A stretch of DNA of 64,000 nucleotides from Pseudoduganella rivuli (GTDB lineage Bacteria; Pseudomonadota; Gammaproteobacteria; Burkholderiales; Burkholderiaceae_D). The notes below the pieces were generated by a model. It was not told where the DNA came from. It saw only the letters and a program-made list of their open reading frames with translations, and ran no database searches. The DNA is taken from assembly GCF_009674485.1 (NCBI RefSeq), contig NZ_WKJJ01000015.1, positions 124,001 through 188,000 on the forward strand. The letters run 5' to 3'. Both the position numbers and the translations under genes were made by a program. Each line of letters starts with the position of its first letter. The stretch's first letter is position 1. Shown here piece by piece: positions 8,309 to 16,607 of this stretch.

Positions 8309-9993
8309 TCAAGGCCTTTGGCTGCGCCGGCAAACGTGATGACAAAGCGGCCGCTGGACTTGCGGCTGCCATCGGCATGTTGCTCGGAATCGAAACGGTA
8401 TTCATAGTCCAGCATGGCTTCGTTATTCAAGCACAATTCGCGGGCCAGATACAGGCCCAGCCCCGTGCCCTTGCTGGACGTGGTGTAAAACGGTTCAAAC
8501 AAATGGGCCCGCACTTCCGGAGAAATGCCGGGGCCGTCATCCTGCACGTGCAACTCCATGCGCCGCATGCGGTCCGTCACGACAAACAGCCGGATGCTGG
8601 CCGGTCCGGCGCTGGCATAGCGCACCGCGTTGTTCAGCAGGTTCAGGAGCACTTCCCGCAAATGCAGCGGGTCGAAACGCACCACGGCCTTCTTCGCAGG
8701 CTGCAAATCAATGATATCGGCCGCCAGTCCATGGGTTTCTTCGAATTCCGCCACCAGTTCGGACAGGAAGCCGTCCAGCGCCAGCGGTTCGCAATGCGGC
8801 TGCACTTTGCGCGACAGTTGCAGGATGTCTTCCACCATGCGGTTCACGCGCGCCACGTTGTCGCCGATGATTTTCAACAGCCGCACGTGCACGGGCGCCG
8901 TCAAATCCTCCGTCAGCAGCGATGTCGCGTGGCCGATCGCCGACAGCGGGTTGCGCACTTCGTGGGCGATGCTGGCCGTCAGGCGGCCCATCGACGCCAG
9001 CTTCAATTCCTGCGCCTGGTTTTCAATGGCCGTCACGTCTTGCAGGAAAATCACGCTGCGCTCCACGTCCAGCCCTTCCGTGTCGACCGCCGCGAAACGC
9101 ACTTTCAAATGCGACACCATGTCGCGCCGCGCGCTCCATGCCGCCGTGACTTCCTGCAGCGCCGGATCCGTGTACGGCTTGATGGTGACAAAGGCGGTGG
9201 CCAGGCTGCGGTCGGCGTGCCAGTCGTCGTAAGCCTGGGCAATCGGCAACAGCGAAGGCAGGCCGGACAGGGGTGTGGTCAAATCAAATCCCGCCAGGCC
9301 CAGCATCTGCTGCGCGGCGGGATTGCCGGCATAGACTTCGCCGCGTGGTCCCACCACCACGATGCCATCGCTCATGTGCGACATCACCAGCCGGTTGACG
9401 GCCTGCTGCACGCTGATCTCCACGCCGCGCCGCACCGCCAGCTCTTCCTGGCCGATCAGTTTGGCCGCCATGCGGTTGACCAGCACCACGGCCGACAGGA
9501 ACGATGCGCCAAACAGGCCCGATTGCAGCAGCGTGGGTTCGCCATCGGTCCACACTTGCCAGATGCTGGCGCCCAGCATGAACAGCGCCACCAGCGATGC
9601 GGAAAACAGCGCCAGCACCAATGGCGCCAGGATCGCCATGCCGGCCAGCGGGAACAGGTACAGGATGGCCAGTCCGCTGCGCACGCCGCCCGCGCCTATA
9701 TATAAGAGGGAAATAATGGCCAGGTCACAGGCGATCTGCGTCAGCAGCTGCAACAGGAAACGCCGGCGCAGATACGTGGTCACCAGCACGAACCCCACGG
9801 CCAGCAGCAGATAGCCCAGGCATGCCTGCAAGTACACCGAATGCCCCGCCAGCAGCGGCACGCCGCGCGCGTCGAGGCTCTGGTAAATCAGCAGCACGAT
9901 GGCGATCACCACCCGCGTGCCGTTCAAAGCATCCAGCGAACGCCAGAAGGTGGCGCGCGATTCGCTGGTCAGGGAATGCAGGCGCGCAACCAC
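8305..9993 (-). CDS. pilS: Sensor histidine kinase PilS
   Basis: A 562-residue membrane kinase partnered with PilR. About six hydrophobic segments fill residues 25-180, followed by a PAS-like region (about 205-320), the HisKA motif IAHEVRNPLSAIG near residue 348 and an ATPase domain with DDGPGIS and GTGLGLYLARE. PilS senses pilin in the inner membrane in Pseudomonas. The proposed start is GTG (9993) without a clear ribosome site, 9 bp after the preceding small gene, so the true start could be slightly downstream. Confidence 0.92.
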   Translation of the reverse strand: MVARLHSLTSESRATFWRSLDALNGTRVVIAIVLLIYQSLDARGVPLLAGHSVYLQACLGYLLLAVGFVLVTTYLRRRFLLQLLTQIACDLAIISLLYIGAGGVRSGLAILYLFPLAGMAILAPLVLALFSASLVALFMLGASIWQVWTDGEPTLLQSGLFGASFLSAVVLVNRMAAKLIGQEELAVRRGVEISVQQAVNRLVMSHMSDGIVVVGPRGEVYAGNPAAQQMLGLAGFDLTTPLSGLPSLLPIAQAYDDWHADRSLATAFVTIKPYTDPALQEVTAAWSARRDMVSHLKVRFAAVDTEGLDVERSVIFLQDVTAIENQAQELKLASMGRLTASIAHEVRNPLSAIGHATSLLTEDLTAPVHVRLLKIIGDNVARVNRMVEDILQLSRKVQPHCEPLALDGFLSELVAEFEETHGLAADIIDLQPAKKAVVRFDPLHLREVLLNLLNNAVRYASAGPASIRLFVVTDRMRRMELHVQDDGPGISPEVRAHLFEPFYTTSSKGTGLGLYLARELCLNNEAMLDYEYRFDSEQHADGSRKSSGRFVITFAGAAKGLE

Positions 9994-10002
9994 GTGACAG
10001 GC

Positions 10003-10284
10003 TTATTGGGGCGACAGCTGGGCATGGGCGGCGCTGCAGTAATCGCGGCCGCCGGCCGGCACATTTTCAGAAGCGGGGAAATACACGCCGCAGTGGGCGC
10101 AGCACAGCATGGTTTCCGCATTGGCGGCCGCTTCCGCGCGGGCGCGGTTGGGCTGCGGACGGATTTGCTCGCGCTGCTCGGGTTGTTCCATCTGCTGGTG
10201 GCGCTTGGCCGCCTGCCGCAACTTCGAGCGGACTGCCGCCACCACCAGACAGGCCAACGCGATCCAGAACAACAAACGCGACAT
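10003..10284 (-). CDS. PP0621-family small membrane protein
   Basis: A 93-residue protein with one N-terminal membrane segment (LLFWIALACLVVAAV), a Gln/Arg/Glu-rich linker and a C-terminal cysteine cluster (CCAHCGVYFP ... YC) that could bind a metal. This family is widespread in betaproteobacteria next to pilS-pilR, and its function is unknown. The ATG is preceded by GGGGAG and overlaps the TGA of the upstream gene by one base, so the two are translationally linked. Confidence 0.85.
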   Translation of the reverse strand: MSRLLFWIALACLVVAAVRSKLRQAAKRHQQMEQPEQREQIRPQPNRARAEAAANAETMLCCAHCGVYFPASENVPAGGRDYCSAAHAQLSPQ

Positions 10285-11081
10285 CAGACGACTCCCCTAT
10301 GTAACACAACTTCCAGGACAAAGCGGCTGCCGACATAGGCCAGCAGCAAGGTGGCGAATCCCGCCAGCGTAAAGCTCAGCGCAGTCTTGCCACGCCAGCC
10401 GCGGAAATGGCGGCCCGCCAGCAGCGCGGCAAACAGCAGCCACGACAGCAAGGTGAAGACGGACTTGTGGTCCCACTTGAGCGCCTTGCCAAACAACTCT
10501 TCGGAAAACACGATGCCCGACAGCACCGTCATCGACAATAACAGGAAACCCAGCGCGATCATACGGAACAGCAGTTTTTCCATCGTCAGCAGCGCGGGCA
10601 ACTGGTCCAGCGCCGACGACAGGAAGCCGCCCCCCTCGCCGCGCGTGTGCAGCCGCGATTCCTGCAGCGCCATCAGCACGGCGTGGAAGGCGGCAATGGT
10701 CAGCGTGCTGTAGGCCAGCGTGGCAATCGCAATATGCCAGCCCAGCATGGCCGTCCCCAGCGGCACCAGCGCGCCCGGGAACACGCCCTGCAGCGCCACG
10801 GCCACGGCGGCGGTCGGCATGACGAGGCGGCGCAAGCCGTCCAGCGAGAAATTACGGTTTTCCAGCCAGTACGCGCCGACGGAAATCCACAGCGCGGACG
10901 ACAGCATGGTGGCAAAACCGATGCGCAAGAAACCCGGGGTCAGCACGCCCAGCCACAGGCTGGCGCCATGCAGCAGCCAGGCCACGGCGGTTGCGGAAGA
11001 AATGGCCGTCGCCTGCCGCGACGGCAGGACAGCGCAGACAACATACAGCAGCGTCGCTGCAATCAGGAAAATGGTTTGCAT
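10284..11081 (-). CDS. CcsA/YpjD-like inner-membrane protein
   Basis: A 265-residue protein with about eight hydrophobic segments, matching the cytochrome c assembly (CcsA/CcmC-like) family in its YpjD branch. The conserved WDHKSVFTLLSW block in the C-terminal half is typical. YpjD sits next to ffh in E. coli and many proteobacteria; here an ABC transporter operon lies between them. Its role is not settled: heme handling and membrane-stress roles have both been suggested for relatives. It starts the run leading to pilS, pilR and ampD. Confidence 0.85.
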   Translation of the reverse strand: MQTIFLIAATLLYVVCAVLPSRQATAISSATAVAWLLHGASLWLGVLTPGFLRIGFATMLSSALWISVGAYWLENRNFSLDGLRRLVMPTAAVAVALQGVFPGALVPLGTAMLGWHIAIATLAYSTLTIAAFHAVLMALQESRLHTRGEGGGFLSSALDQLPALLTMEKLLFRMIALGFLLLSMTVLSGIVFSEELFGKALKWDHKSVFTLLSWLLFAALLAGRHFRGWRGKTALSFTLAGFATLLLAYVGSRFVLEVVLHRGVV

Positions 11082-11133
11082 AAGGGTTTAGTTTACCATC
11101 GGCTGCCCGCTCAGGTGGGGGCAGCTTCCGGTA

Positions 11134-11931
11134 TCAGTCGACCGCCGCCATGCGCAATTCATCGTTATGGTGGCGTTGTTGCTCTTCCATCACCAGCATG
11201 CCCAGCTCGCGCTTGAGGTCATTGAATGCCGGGGCGGCCGGATCGCGCGGGCGGGGCAGCGTCACCAGCGAATCGCGCTTGACGGTGCCGGGACGGTACG
11301 TCATGACGACGATACGGTCCGCCAGGTAAATCGCTTCCTCGATACTGTGGGTGACGAAAATGATGGTTTTCTTGAGCTCCGCCCAGAGGCGCAGCAACTC
11401 GTCCTGCAAGTTGCGCCGCGTCAGCGCATCGAGGGCGCCGAACGGTTCATCCATCAGCATGATCGGCGAATCGAGCGCCAGCACGCGGGCAATCGCCACC
11501 CGCTGGCGCATGCCGCCCGATAAGTCTTTCGGATAGCGGTGGCGGAAGTCGTGCAGCGACAGCATGGTCAGCAGGCGCGCCACCGTGGCGGCGATGTCCG
11601 CTTTGGCCATGCCCTTGATTTCCAGGCCGAAGGCGACGTTTTCTTCCACCGTCATCCACGGGAACAGCGCATATTCCTGGAACACCATGCCGCGCTCCGG
11701 CCCCGGCGCTTCGACCACCTTGCCGTCCGCCACGATGCGGCCGCTGGTGGGCGGCGCAAAGCCGGCGATGGCGTTCAACAGGGTGGACTTGCCGCAGCCC
11801 GATGGCCCCAGCAGGCAGACGAACTGGCCGCGGGGAATCTCCAGCTGGATATCCTGCAACGCGACCACATCGCGCTCGGCGGTCTTGAACACCTTGTTCA
11901 CACGTTCAATCTGGATGTGCGTGTCACTCAT
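11134..11931 (-). CDS. ABC transporter ATP-binding protein, NitT/TauT (SsuB-like) family
   Basis: The 265-residue ATPase energises import by the permease encoded immediately upstream. Walker A (GPSGCGKST), signature (LSGGMRQR), Walker B (PIMLMDEPFGALD) and the switch His (FVTHS) are all intact. The ATG at 11931 follows GGAG and overlaps the permease TGA by one base; an upstream TTG is less likely. The family handles nitrate, sulfonates, taurine, thiamine precursors or other small anions, and sequence alone does not fix the substrate. Confidence 0.93.
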   Translation of the reverse strand: MSDTHIQIERVNKVFKTAERDVVALQDIQLEIPRGQFVCLLGPSGCGKSTLLNAIAGFAPPTSGRIVADGKVVEAPGPERGMVFQEYALFPWMTVEENVAFGLEIKGMAKADIAATVARLLTMLSLHDFRHRYPKDLSGGMRQRVAIARVLALDSPIMLMDEPFGALDALTRRNLQDELLRLWAELKKTIIFVTHSIEEAIYLADRIVVMTYRPGTVKRDSLVTLPRPRDPAAPAFNDLKRELGMLVMEEQQRHHNDELRMAAVD

Positions 11932-12758
11932 CAATGCTCCAGTCCCCGGTGCCAGCGCAGCAGGTAATTATTCAGGCGGTTCATGGCCACGTCGATGGCC
12001 AGTCCGAGCAAGCCGATCGTGATCATGCCGGCGATGATCTTGTCCGACCAAAAGTATTCGCGCGCTTCCAGGATACGGAAGCCCAGGCCATTGTTCACGG
12101 CGATCATTTCCGACACGATCACCACGATGAAGGCGGTACCGATGCCGATCCGCACGCCGGACAGGATGTACGGCACGGCGGCCGGCAGCATCACGCGCAC
12201 GAACAGCGTGGTCCCGGACGCGCCGAGGTTGCGCGCCGCTCTGATATAAATACCGTCGACCTGGCGCACGCCGGCGATGGTATTCATCAGCACGGGGAAA
12301 AACGCGCCCAGTGAAATCAGGAACACGGCCGGCGGATTGCCCAGGCCGAACCACAGGATCGACAGCGGGATATAGGCAATGGGGGGAATCGGCCGCAGCA
12401 ATTGCACCAGCGGGTTCATCCACGCATAGACGCGGGGGCTGGCCCCCATGAGCAAGCCCAGCGGCAGCGCCAGCCCGGCGCCGATGACAAAGCCCACGCC
12501 CACGCGGTACATGCTGCCCATGGCGTCATGGATCAACTCGCCCGAGAAGGCCCAGGCCAGCCAGCTGCCCTGCTCCGCCACATACGGTTGCAGCGGCAAC
12601 AGGTAGGCAATCCACTTTTCCACCACGGCCAGCGGCGCCGGCAATACTTGCGGATTGACCCAGCCATTCATCGCCACCACTTGCCAGATGGCGATGGCCA
12701 CGGCCGGCACCACCATGCCGACACCCGCCTCTTTCCACGTCTTGCGCCATTTGCCCAT
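11931..12758 (-). CDS. ABC transporter permease, NitT/TauT (SsuC-like) family
   Basis: A 275-residue integral membrane protein with about six membrane spans and the binding-protein-dependent transport EAA loop (IRAARNLGASGTTLFVRVM and following Pro). It starts 9 bp after the substrate-binding protein gene and overlaps the ATPase gene, so the three form one operon. Confidence 0.93.
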   Translation of the reverse strand: MGKWRKTWKEAGVGMVVPAVAIAIWQVVAMNGWVNPQVLPAPLAVVEKWIAYLLPLQPYVAEQGSWLAWAFSGELIHDAMGSMYRVGVGFVIGAGLALPLGLLMGASPRVYAWMNPLVQLLRPIPPIAYIPLSILWFGLGNPPAVFLISLGAFFPVLMNTIAGVRQVDGIYIRAARNLGASGTTLFVRVMLPAAVPYILSGVRIGIGTAFIVVIVSEMIAVNNGLGFRILEAREYFWSDKIIAGMITIGLLGLAIDVAMNRLNNYLLRWHRGLEH

Positions 12759-12767
12759 GACTCTCCC

Positions 12768-13748
12768 TTATTTGACGCCCAGGCTCTTTTTCGCCCCGTC
12801 CAGCAAGTCGGTCTTGACCCACTCTTTCGCCACCGGCGGACGCGCCATGCGGCCCACGCCGGTTTTCACCATCACGTCCGTGGTGACCTGGATGTGGTCC
12901 GGCGTGATGTCATACGAATACGGCGAATTGCTGATCGCATCCTGGAAATCGTCGCTGGTGATCTGGCCCTTGAACACGACTTCGCGCACGTATTTTTCCG
13001 CCGTCGCGGGCTGGTCGATAAAAGTCTTGGTGGCTTCCACGAAACAGCGCATGAACTTTTCCGCCACCGGGCGCTTCTCTTTGTAGAACTTTTCCGTCAT
13101 CACCATGGTCCGGATCGGCTCGCCGATCGGCGTGTCGTACGGCTTCAGCATTTCCGCGCCAAAACCCTTGTTGATGGCTTGCGACGATTGCGGTTCCGAC
13201 TGCATCATGGCGTCGATGTTCTTGCCCAGCAGCGCCTGGTTCAAGTCCGCGTACGCCAGGAACACCAGTTGCACATCCTTGCCCGGCTGGTCCGACGCGG
13301 TCAGGCCCGCCTGCTGCAATTCCGCCAGCAGCAGGACTTCCTGGATGCCGCCCCGCGTCACGCCGACTTTCTTGCCCTTCAAATCCTTCAGCGACTTCAT
13401 TTTCAGGTCGGACCGTCCCACCAGCCGCGCCCCGCCCTTGGCAAAGCCGGCCACCACGTAGATCGGCGCGCCGCCCGCGCGGCCGGAAATCGCCGCTTCC
13501 GACGCCGTGGTGCCGACATCGAGTTCGCCGGCAATGATGGCCTGCATCACGTCCAGCCCCTTGGCGAACATGTGCTCTTCCACCTTGATGCCGCACTTGG
13601 GCGCGATCTCCTTGATGTACGACACCGCGCCGTAATGCGCGAATTTCAGGTTACCCAGGCGGACCACGTCCTGCGCCTGTGCCGGCGCCAGAACGGCCGC
13701 CGCCAGCGCTGCCGCCACCATTGTTTTTACGAACGCTGTTTTCTTCAT
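12768..13748 (-). CDS. ABC transporter substrate-binding protein (NMT1/SsuA-like)
   Basis: A 326-residue periplasmic protein with a clear signal peptide (MKKTAFVKTMVAAALAAAV, cleavage after APAQA). It belongs to the NMT1/THI5-like fold used by sulfonate, nitrate and pyrimidine-precursor importers; GELDVGTTASEAAISGRA is the typical ligand-site segment. The ATG at 13748 is chosen because GGGAGA lies just upstream, whereas an ATG nine codons earlier would put that site inside the gene. Ligand unknown. Confidence 0.9.
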   Translation of the reverse strand: MKKTAFVKTMVAAALAAAVLAPAQAQDVVRLGNLKFAHYGAVSYIKEIAPKCGIKVEEHMFAKGLDVMQAIIAGELDVGTTASEAAISGRAGGAPIYVVAGFAKGGARLVGRSDLKMKSLKDLKGKKVGVTRGGIQEVLLLAELQQAGLTASDQPGKDVQLVFLAYADLNQALLGKNIDAMMQSEPQSSQAINKGFGAEMLKPYDTPIGEPIRTMVMTEKFYKEKRPVAEKFMRCFVEATKTFIDQPATAEKYVREVVFKGQITSDDFQDAISNSPYSYDITPDHIQVTTDVMVKTGVGRMARPPVAKEWVKTDLLDGAKKSLGVK

Positions 13749-13937
13749 TGCTTCGTGTCTCCCAGGAATAGTCAACCAGCCAAATCAGATTGTGAACAGA
13801 TCATACCAAGCACTAATAGATATAAAGCAAGGAAATCAAAAAAACATCGCCAGCGTAGTCACACCGGGGGACAGGGGCGCAGAGGGATTAAGGTAGAATG
13901 GCGGCATTTTGCACCCTCTATATATAGTAGGCCTTAC

Positions 13938-15305
13938 ATGCTAGACAATCTGACTCAACGCCTTGCCAAAGTCGTCAAGACCATGCGCGGCGAGGCGCGC
14001 CTGACCGAAGCCAACACGGCGGAAATGCTGCGCGAAGTGCGCATGGCGCTGCTGGAGGCGGACGTCGCCCTGCCGGCGGTGCGGGAATTCATTGCCAAGG
14101 TCAAGGAAAAGGCGATGGGCGAGGAAGTGATTTCCTCGCTGACGCCGGGCCAGGCGCTGGTCGGCGTGGTGCAGCGCGAAATGGCGGCCCTGATGGGCGC
14201 CGACCTGGGGCCGGAAGCCACCCAGTTGAGCTTTGCCCAGCAGCCGCCCGCCATCATCCTGATGGCCGGCCTGCAAGGTGTGGGTAAAACCACCACCGTC
14301 GGCAAGCTGGCCAAGTACCTGAAGGAAGAAAAGAAAAAGAAAGTGCTGACCGTGTCGGCCGACGTTTACCGTCCCGCCGCGATCGCCCAGCTGAAAACCG
14401 TGTCCGGCCAGGCCGGCGCCGATTTCTTCCCGTCCACGCCGCAGGACAAGCCAGTCGACATCGCGCTGGCCGCGCTGGACTGGGCGAAAAAGCATTACCA
14501 CGACGTGCTGATCGTCGACACCGCGGGCCGCCTCGGTATCGATGAAGAAATGATGAAAGAGATCGCCGCCGTGCACGGCGCGATCAAGCCGATTGAAACC
14601 CTGTTCGTGGTCGACGCCATGCTGGGCCAGGATGCCATCAACACGGCCAAGGCGTTCAACGATGCGCTGCCGCTGACCGGTATCGTGCTGACCAAGCTCG
14701 ATGGCGATTCGCGCGGCGGTGCGGCGCTGTCGGTGCGCCACGTAACGGGCAAGCCGATCAAGTTTGCAGGCGTGTCGGAAAAGCTGGACGGCCTGGAAGC
14801 GTTCGACCCGAGCCGCATGGCCAGCCGCGTGCTGGGCATGGGCGACATCATGGCGCTGGTGGAAGAGGCGCGCAAAGGCGTCGACGCCAAGGCGGCGGCC
14901 GACCTGGCGGCCAAGGTCAAGTCGGGCGGCAAGTTCGACATGAATGACTTCAAGGCGCAGCTGGGCCAGATGAAGAAAATGGGCGGCATGGCCAGCCTGG
15001 TCGACAAACTGCCGGCGCAGTTCCAGCAAGCGGCCGGCGGCGCCAACATGGACCAGGCCGACAAGCAGGTACGCCGCATGGTCGGCATCATCGACTCGAT
15101 GACGCCGGCCGAACGCGCCAAGCCGGACTTGATCAAGGCCAACCGCAAACGCCGCATCGCGGCCGGCGCGGGCGTGCAGGTGCAGGAAGTGAACCGCATG
15201 CTGAACCAGTTCGAGCAAATGCAGACCATGATGAAAAAACTGTCCGGCGGCGGCATGATGAAGATGATGCGCGCCATGAAGGGCATGATGCCGGGTATGC
15301 GTTAA
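13938..15305 (+). CDS. ffh: Signal recognition particle protein Ffh
   Basis: A 455-residue SRP54 GTPase that delivers nascent membrane proteins to FtsY at the inner membrane. The N-terminal helical bundle is followed by the G domain (GLQGVGKTTT about residue 111, VDTAGRLGID, TKLDGDSRGG) and the Met-rich M domain (MKKMGGM, QMQTMMKKL, MMKMMRAMKGMMPG) that binds signal peptides and 4.5S RNA. The ATG at 13938 fits the conserved MLDNLTQRL start; the frame stays open far upstream by chance. A possible -10 (TAGAAT) lies at 13894-13899. Confidence 0.97.
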   Translation: MLDNLTQRLAKVVKTMRGEARLTEANTAEMLREVRMALLEADVALPAVREFIAKVKEKAMGEEVISSLTPGQALVGVVQREMAALMGADLGPEATQLSFAQQPPAIILMAGLQGVGKTTTVGKLAKYLKEEKKKKVLTVSADVYRPAAIAQLKTVSGQAGADFFPSTPQDKPVDIALAALDWAKKHYHDVLIVDTAGRLGIDEEMMKEIAAVHGAIKPIETLFVVDAMLGQDAINTAKAFNDALPLTGIVLTKLDGDSRGGAALSVRHVTGKPIKFAGVSEKLDGLEAFDPSRMASRVLGMGDIMALVEEARKGVDAKAAADLAAKVKSGGKFDMNDFKAQLGQMKKMGGMASLVDKLPAQFQQAAGGANMDQADKQVRRMVGIIDSMTPAERAKPDLIKANRKRRIAAGAGVQVQEVNRMLNQFEQMQTMMKKLSGGGMMKMMRAMKGMMPGMR

Positions 15306-15465
15306 GTCCCCTATGGCGGCGCATGGTTTCCACAGTGTCGGACTTTTCCGTATCGTTTCCGTGAAAAAACACGAAAAACACTTGCATACTGGGCAAATCC
15401 CCACCAATATTAGCCGTGCGATTGAATTGCGCAACTATTTCAGTGTTCGTTAAGGAGGCTCGAAT

Positions 15466-15831
15466 ATGGCAACAGCCAAGAAAACCCCAGCAGCACCAGC
15501 AAAAAAAGCGGCGGCGGCCAAGCCTGCAGCCAAGAAAGCGGCACCAGCGGCAAAACCTGCAGCCAAGGCAGCGCCAGCGCGCAAGCCCAACGCAGCCTTC
15601 ATGAAAGAAATGAAGCCATCGGCAACGCTGGCTCCCGTGGTGGGCGCCAACCCACTGCCTCGCACTGAAGTCACCAAGAAAGTCTGGGACTACATCAAAA
15701 AGCACAACCTGCAAGACGCGGCCAACCGCCGCATGATCAATGCGGACGACAAGCTGAAAGCCGTCTTCGGCGGCAAGGCGCAAGTGTCGATGTTCGAGAT
15801 GACCAAGCTGATCTCCGATCACCTGAGCTGA
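15466..15831 (+). CDS. SWIB/MDM2-domain protein with histone H1-like tail
   Basis: A 121-residue protein in two parts: an N-terminal Ala/Lys/Pro tail (residues 1-42, repeats of AAKPAAKKAAPA type) and a C-terminal SWIB/MDM2 domain (about 52-119; LPRTEVTKKVWDYIKKHNL ... NADDKLKAVFGGKAQVSMF). SWIB domains belong to eukaryotic chromatin remodelling complexes and also occur in chlamydiae and some proteobacteria, where the role is unknown; the tail suggests nucleoid association. A very strong ribosome site (TAAGGAGG) and a following terminator suggest a well-expressed single-gene unit. Confidence 0.93.
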   Translation: MATAKKTPAAPAKKAAAAKPAAKKAAPAAKPAAKAAPARKPNAAFMKEMKPSATLAPVVGANPLPRTEVTKKVWDYIKKHNLQDAANRRMINADDKLKAVFGGKAQVSMFEMTKLISDHLS

Positions 15832-15857
15832 ACGCGGCGCGTTGCGCAACGCACGCG

Positions 15858-15894
15858 AAAAGCCCCGGCGCCTGCGAAGGCCCGGGGCTTTTTA
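15858..15894. terminator. Bidirectional terminator between the SWIB gene and the transglycosylase gene
   Basis: The stem AGCCCCGG...CCGGGGCT is flanked by AAAA on the left and TTTTTAA on the right, so it can serve both converging genes. Confidence 0.85.
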
Positions 15895-15914
15895 ATTTGG
15901 AGCGCAAGAAGAAA

Positions 15915-16607
15915 TTACGGTGAGGCGGCCAGCGTGACGCCCGCGCCGGGCGTGTGCTTCCACTTGTTCCACGCGGCCAGCACCGCGTTCGGATATTCCG
16001 GCTTGCCGCGCGAACCGTTATAGCGGCCCAGCGCCAGGAACAGATTACCCTTCTCCATATCGATGTACATGCGCAGGATGGCGCAGCCATAGCGCAAATT
16101 CGTCTGCATGTTGAACAGCTTGCGGCGGTCCGCGTCGCCGATCACGTTAGTCCAGAACGGCATCACCTGCATGTAGCCGCGCGCGCCCACAACCGATACG
16201 GCGTACTTGCGGTACGCCGACTCCACCTGGATCAGCCCCAGCACCAGCCCGGGATCGAGCCCTGCCCGCTTGGTCTCGTACCACAGGGTTTCCAGGAATT
16301 CCGTGCGCACCTGGTCGTCCGGCAGCTTGCGCTGCAGGCGTCCCGACAGATCGGCGAACCAGGTCTGGTAGCGCTGGTGGTCGGTCGCGCTGGTGAAAAC
16401 AGGTTTCGGGGGGCGCGCATCGAGGATGGCGTTGGACAGCGCCAGCCGCACGGAGTCGGCCAGCGCTTCTTCCTGCTGGTTGCCGGCAAAGCCGTACGGC
16501 GCCGCCAGCATGCCAGTCATCAGGGCCAAGCTATACCACCAGCGCAGGGGAAGCGCCCGGAGTCGGCGCCGGTCGGCGCCAGGCCGCTGGTGGTGACGCC
16601 GGTTCAC
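15915..16607 (-). CDS. Lytic murein transglycosylase (SLT family)
   Basis: A periplasmic enzyme that cleaves the MurNAc-GlcNAc bond of peptidoglycan. The SLT/lysozyme-like domain (about residues 95-190) has the catalytic Glu in IQVESAYRKYA, then GARGYMQVMP and the later RYNGSRGKPEYP. I place the start at GTG 16607, whose GTGA overlaps the proS stop; this gives 230 residues with an Arg-rich N-terminus and a hydrophobic signal (WWYSLALMTGMLAAPYGFAG). The longer open frame upstream is only the shadow of proS. An ATG inside the signal (at residue 30) would leave too short an export signal. Confidence 0.88.
   Translation of the reverse strand: MNRRHHQRPGADRRRLRALPLRWWYSLALMTGMLAAPYGFAGNQQEEALADSVRLALSNAILDARPPKPVFTSATDHQRYQTWFADLSGRLQRKLPDDQVRTEFLETLWYETKRAGLDPGLVLGLIQVESAYRKYAVSVVGARGYMQVMPFWTNVIGDADRRKLFNMQTNLRYGCAILRMYIDMEKGNLFLALGRYNGSRGKPEYPNAVLAAWNKWKHTPGAGVTLAASP

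Noticed and set aside
11100..11130. Terminator between the ABC ATPase gene and the ypjD-like gene
   Set aside because: A GCTGCCC/GGGCAGC hairpin exists but no T run follows on the minus strand.
13748..13775. Nine-codon longer start for the ABC substrate-binding protein
   Set aside because: It would place the GGGAGA ribosome site inside the gene and spoil the signal peptide.
13941..15434. Long minus-strand frame opposite ffh
   Set aside because: Antisense shadow; Ffh motifs are perfect on the plus strand.
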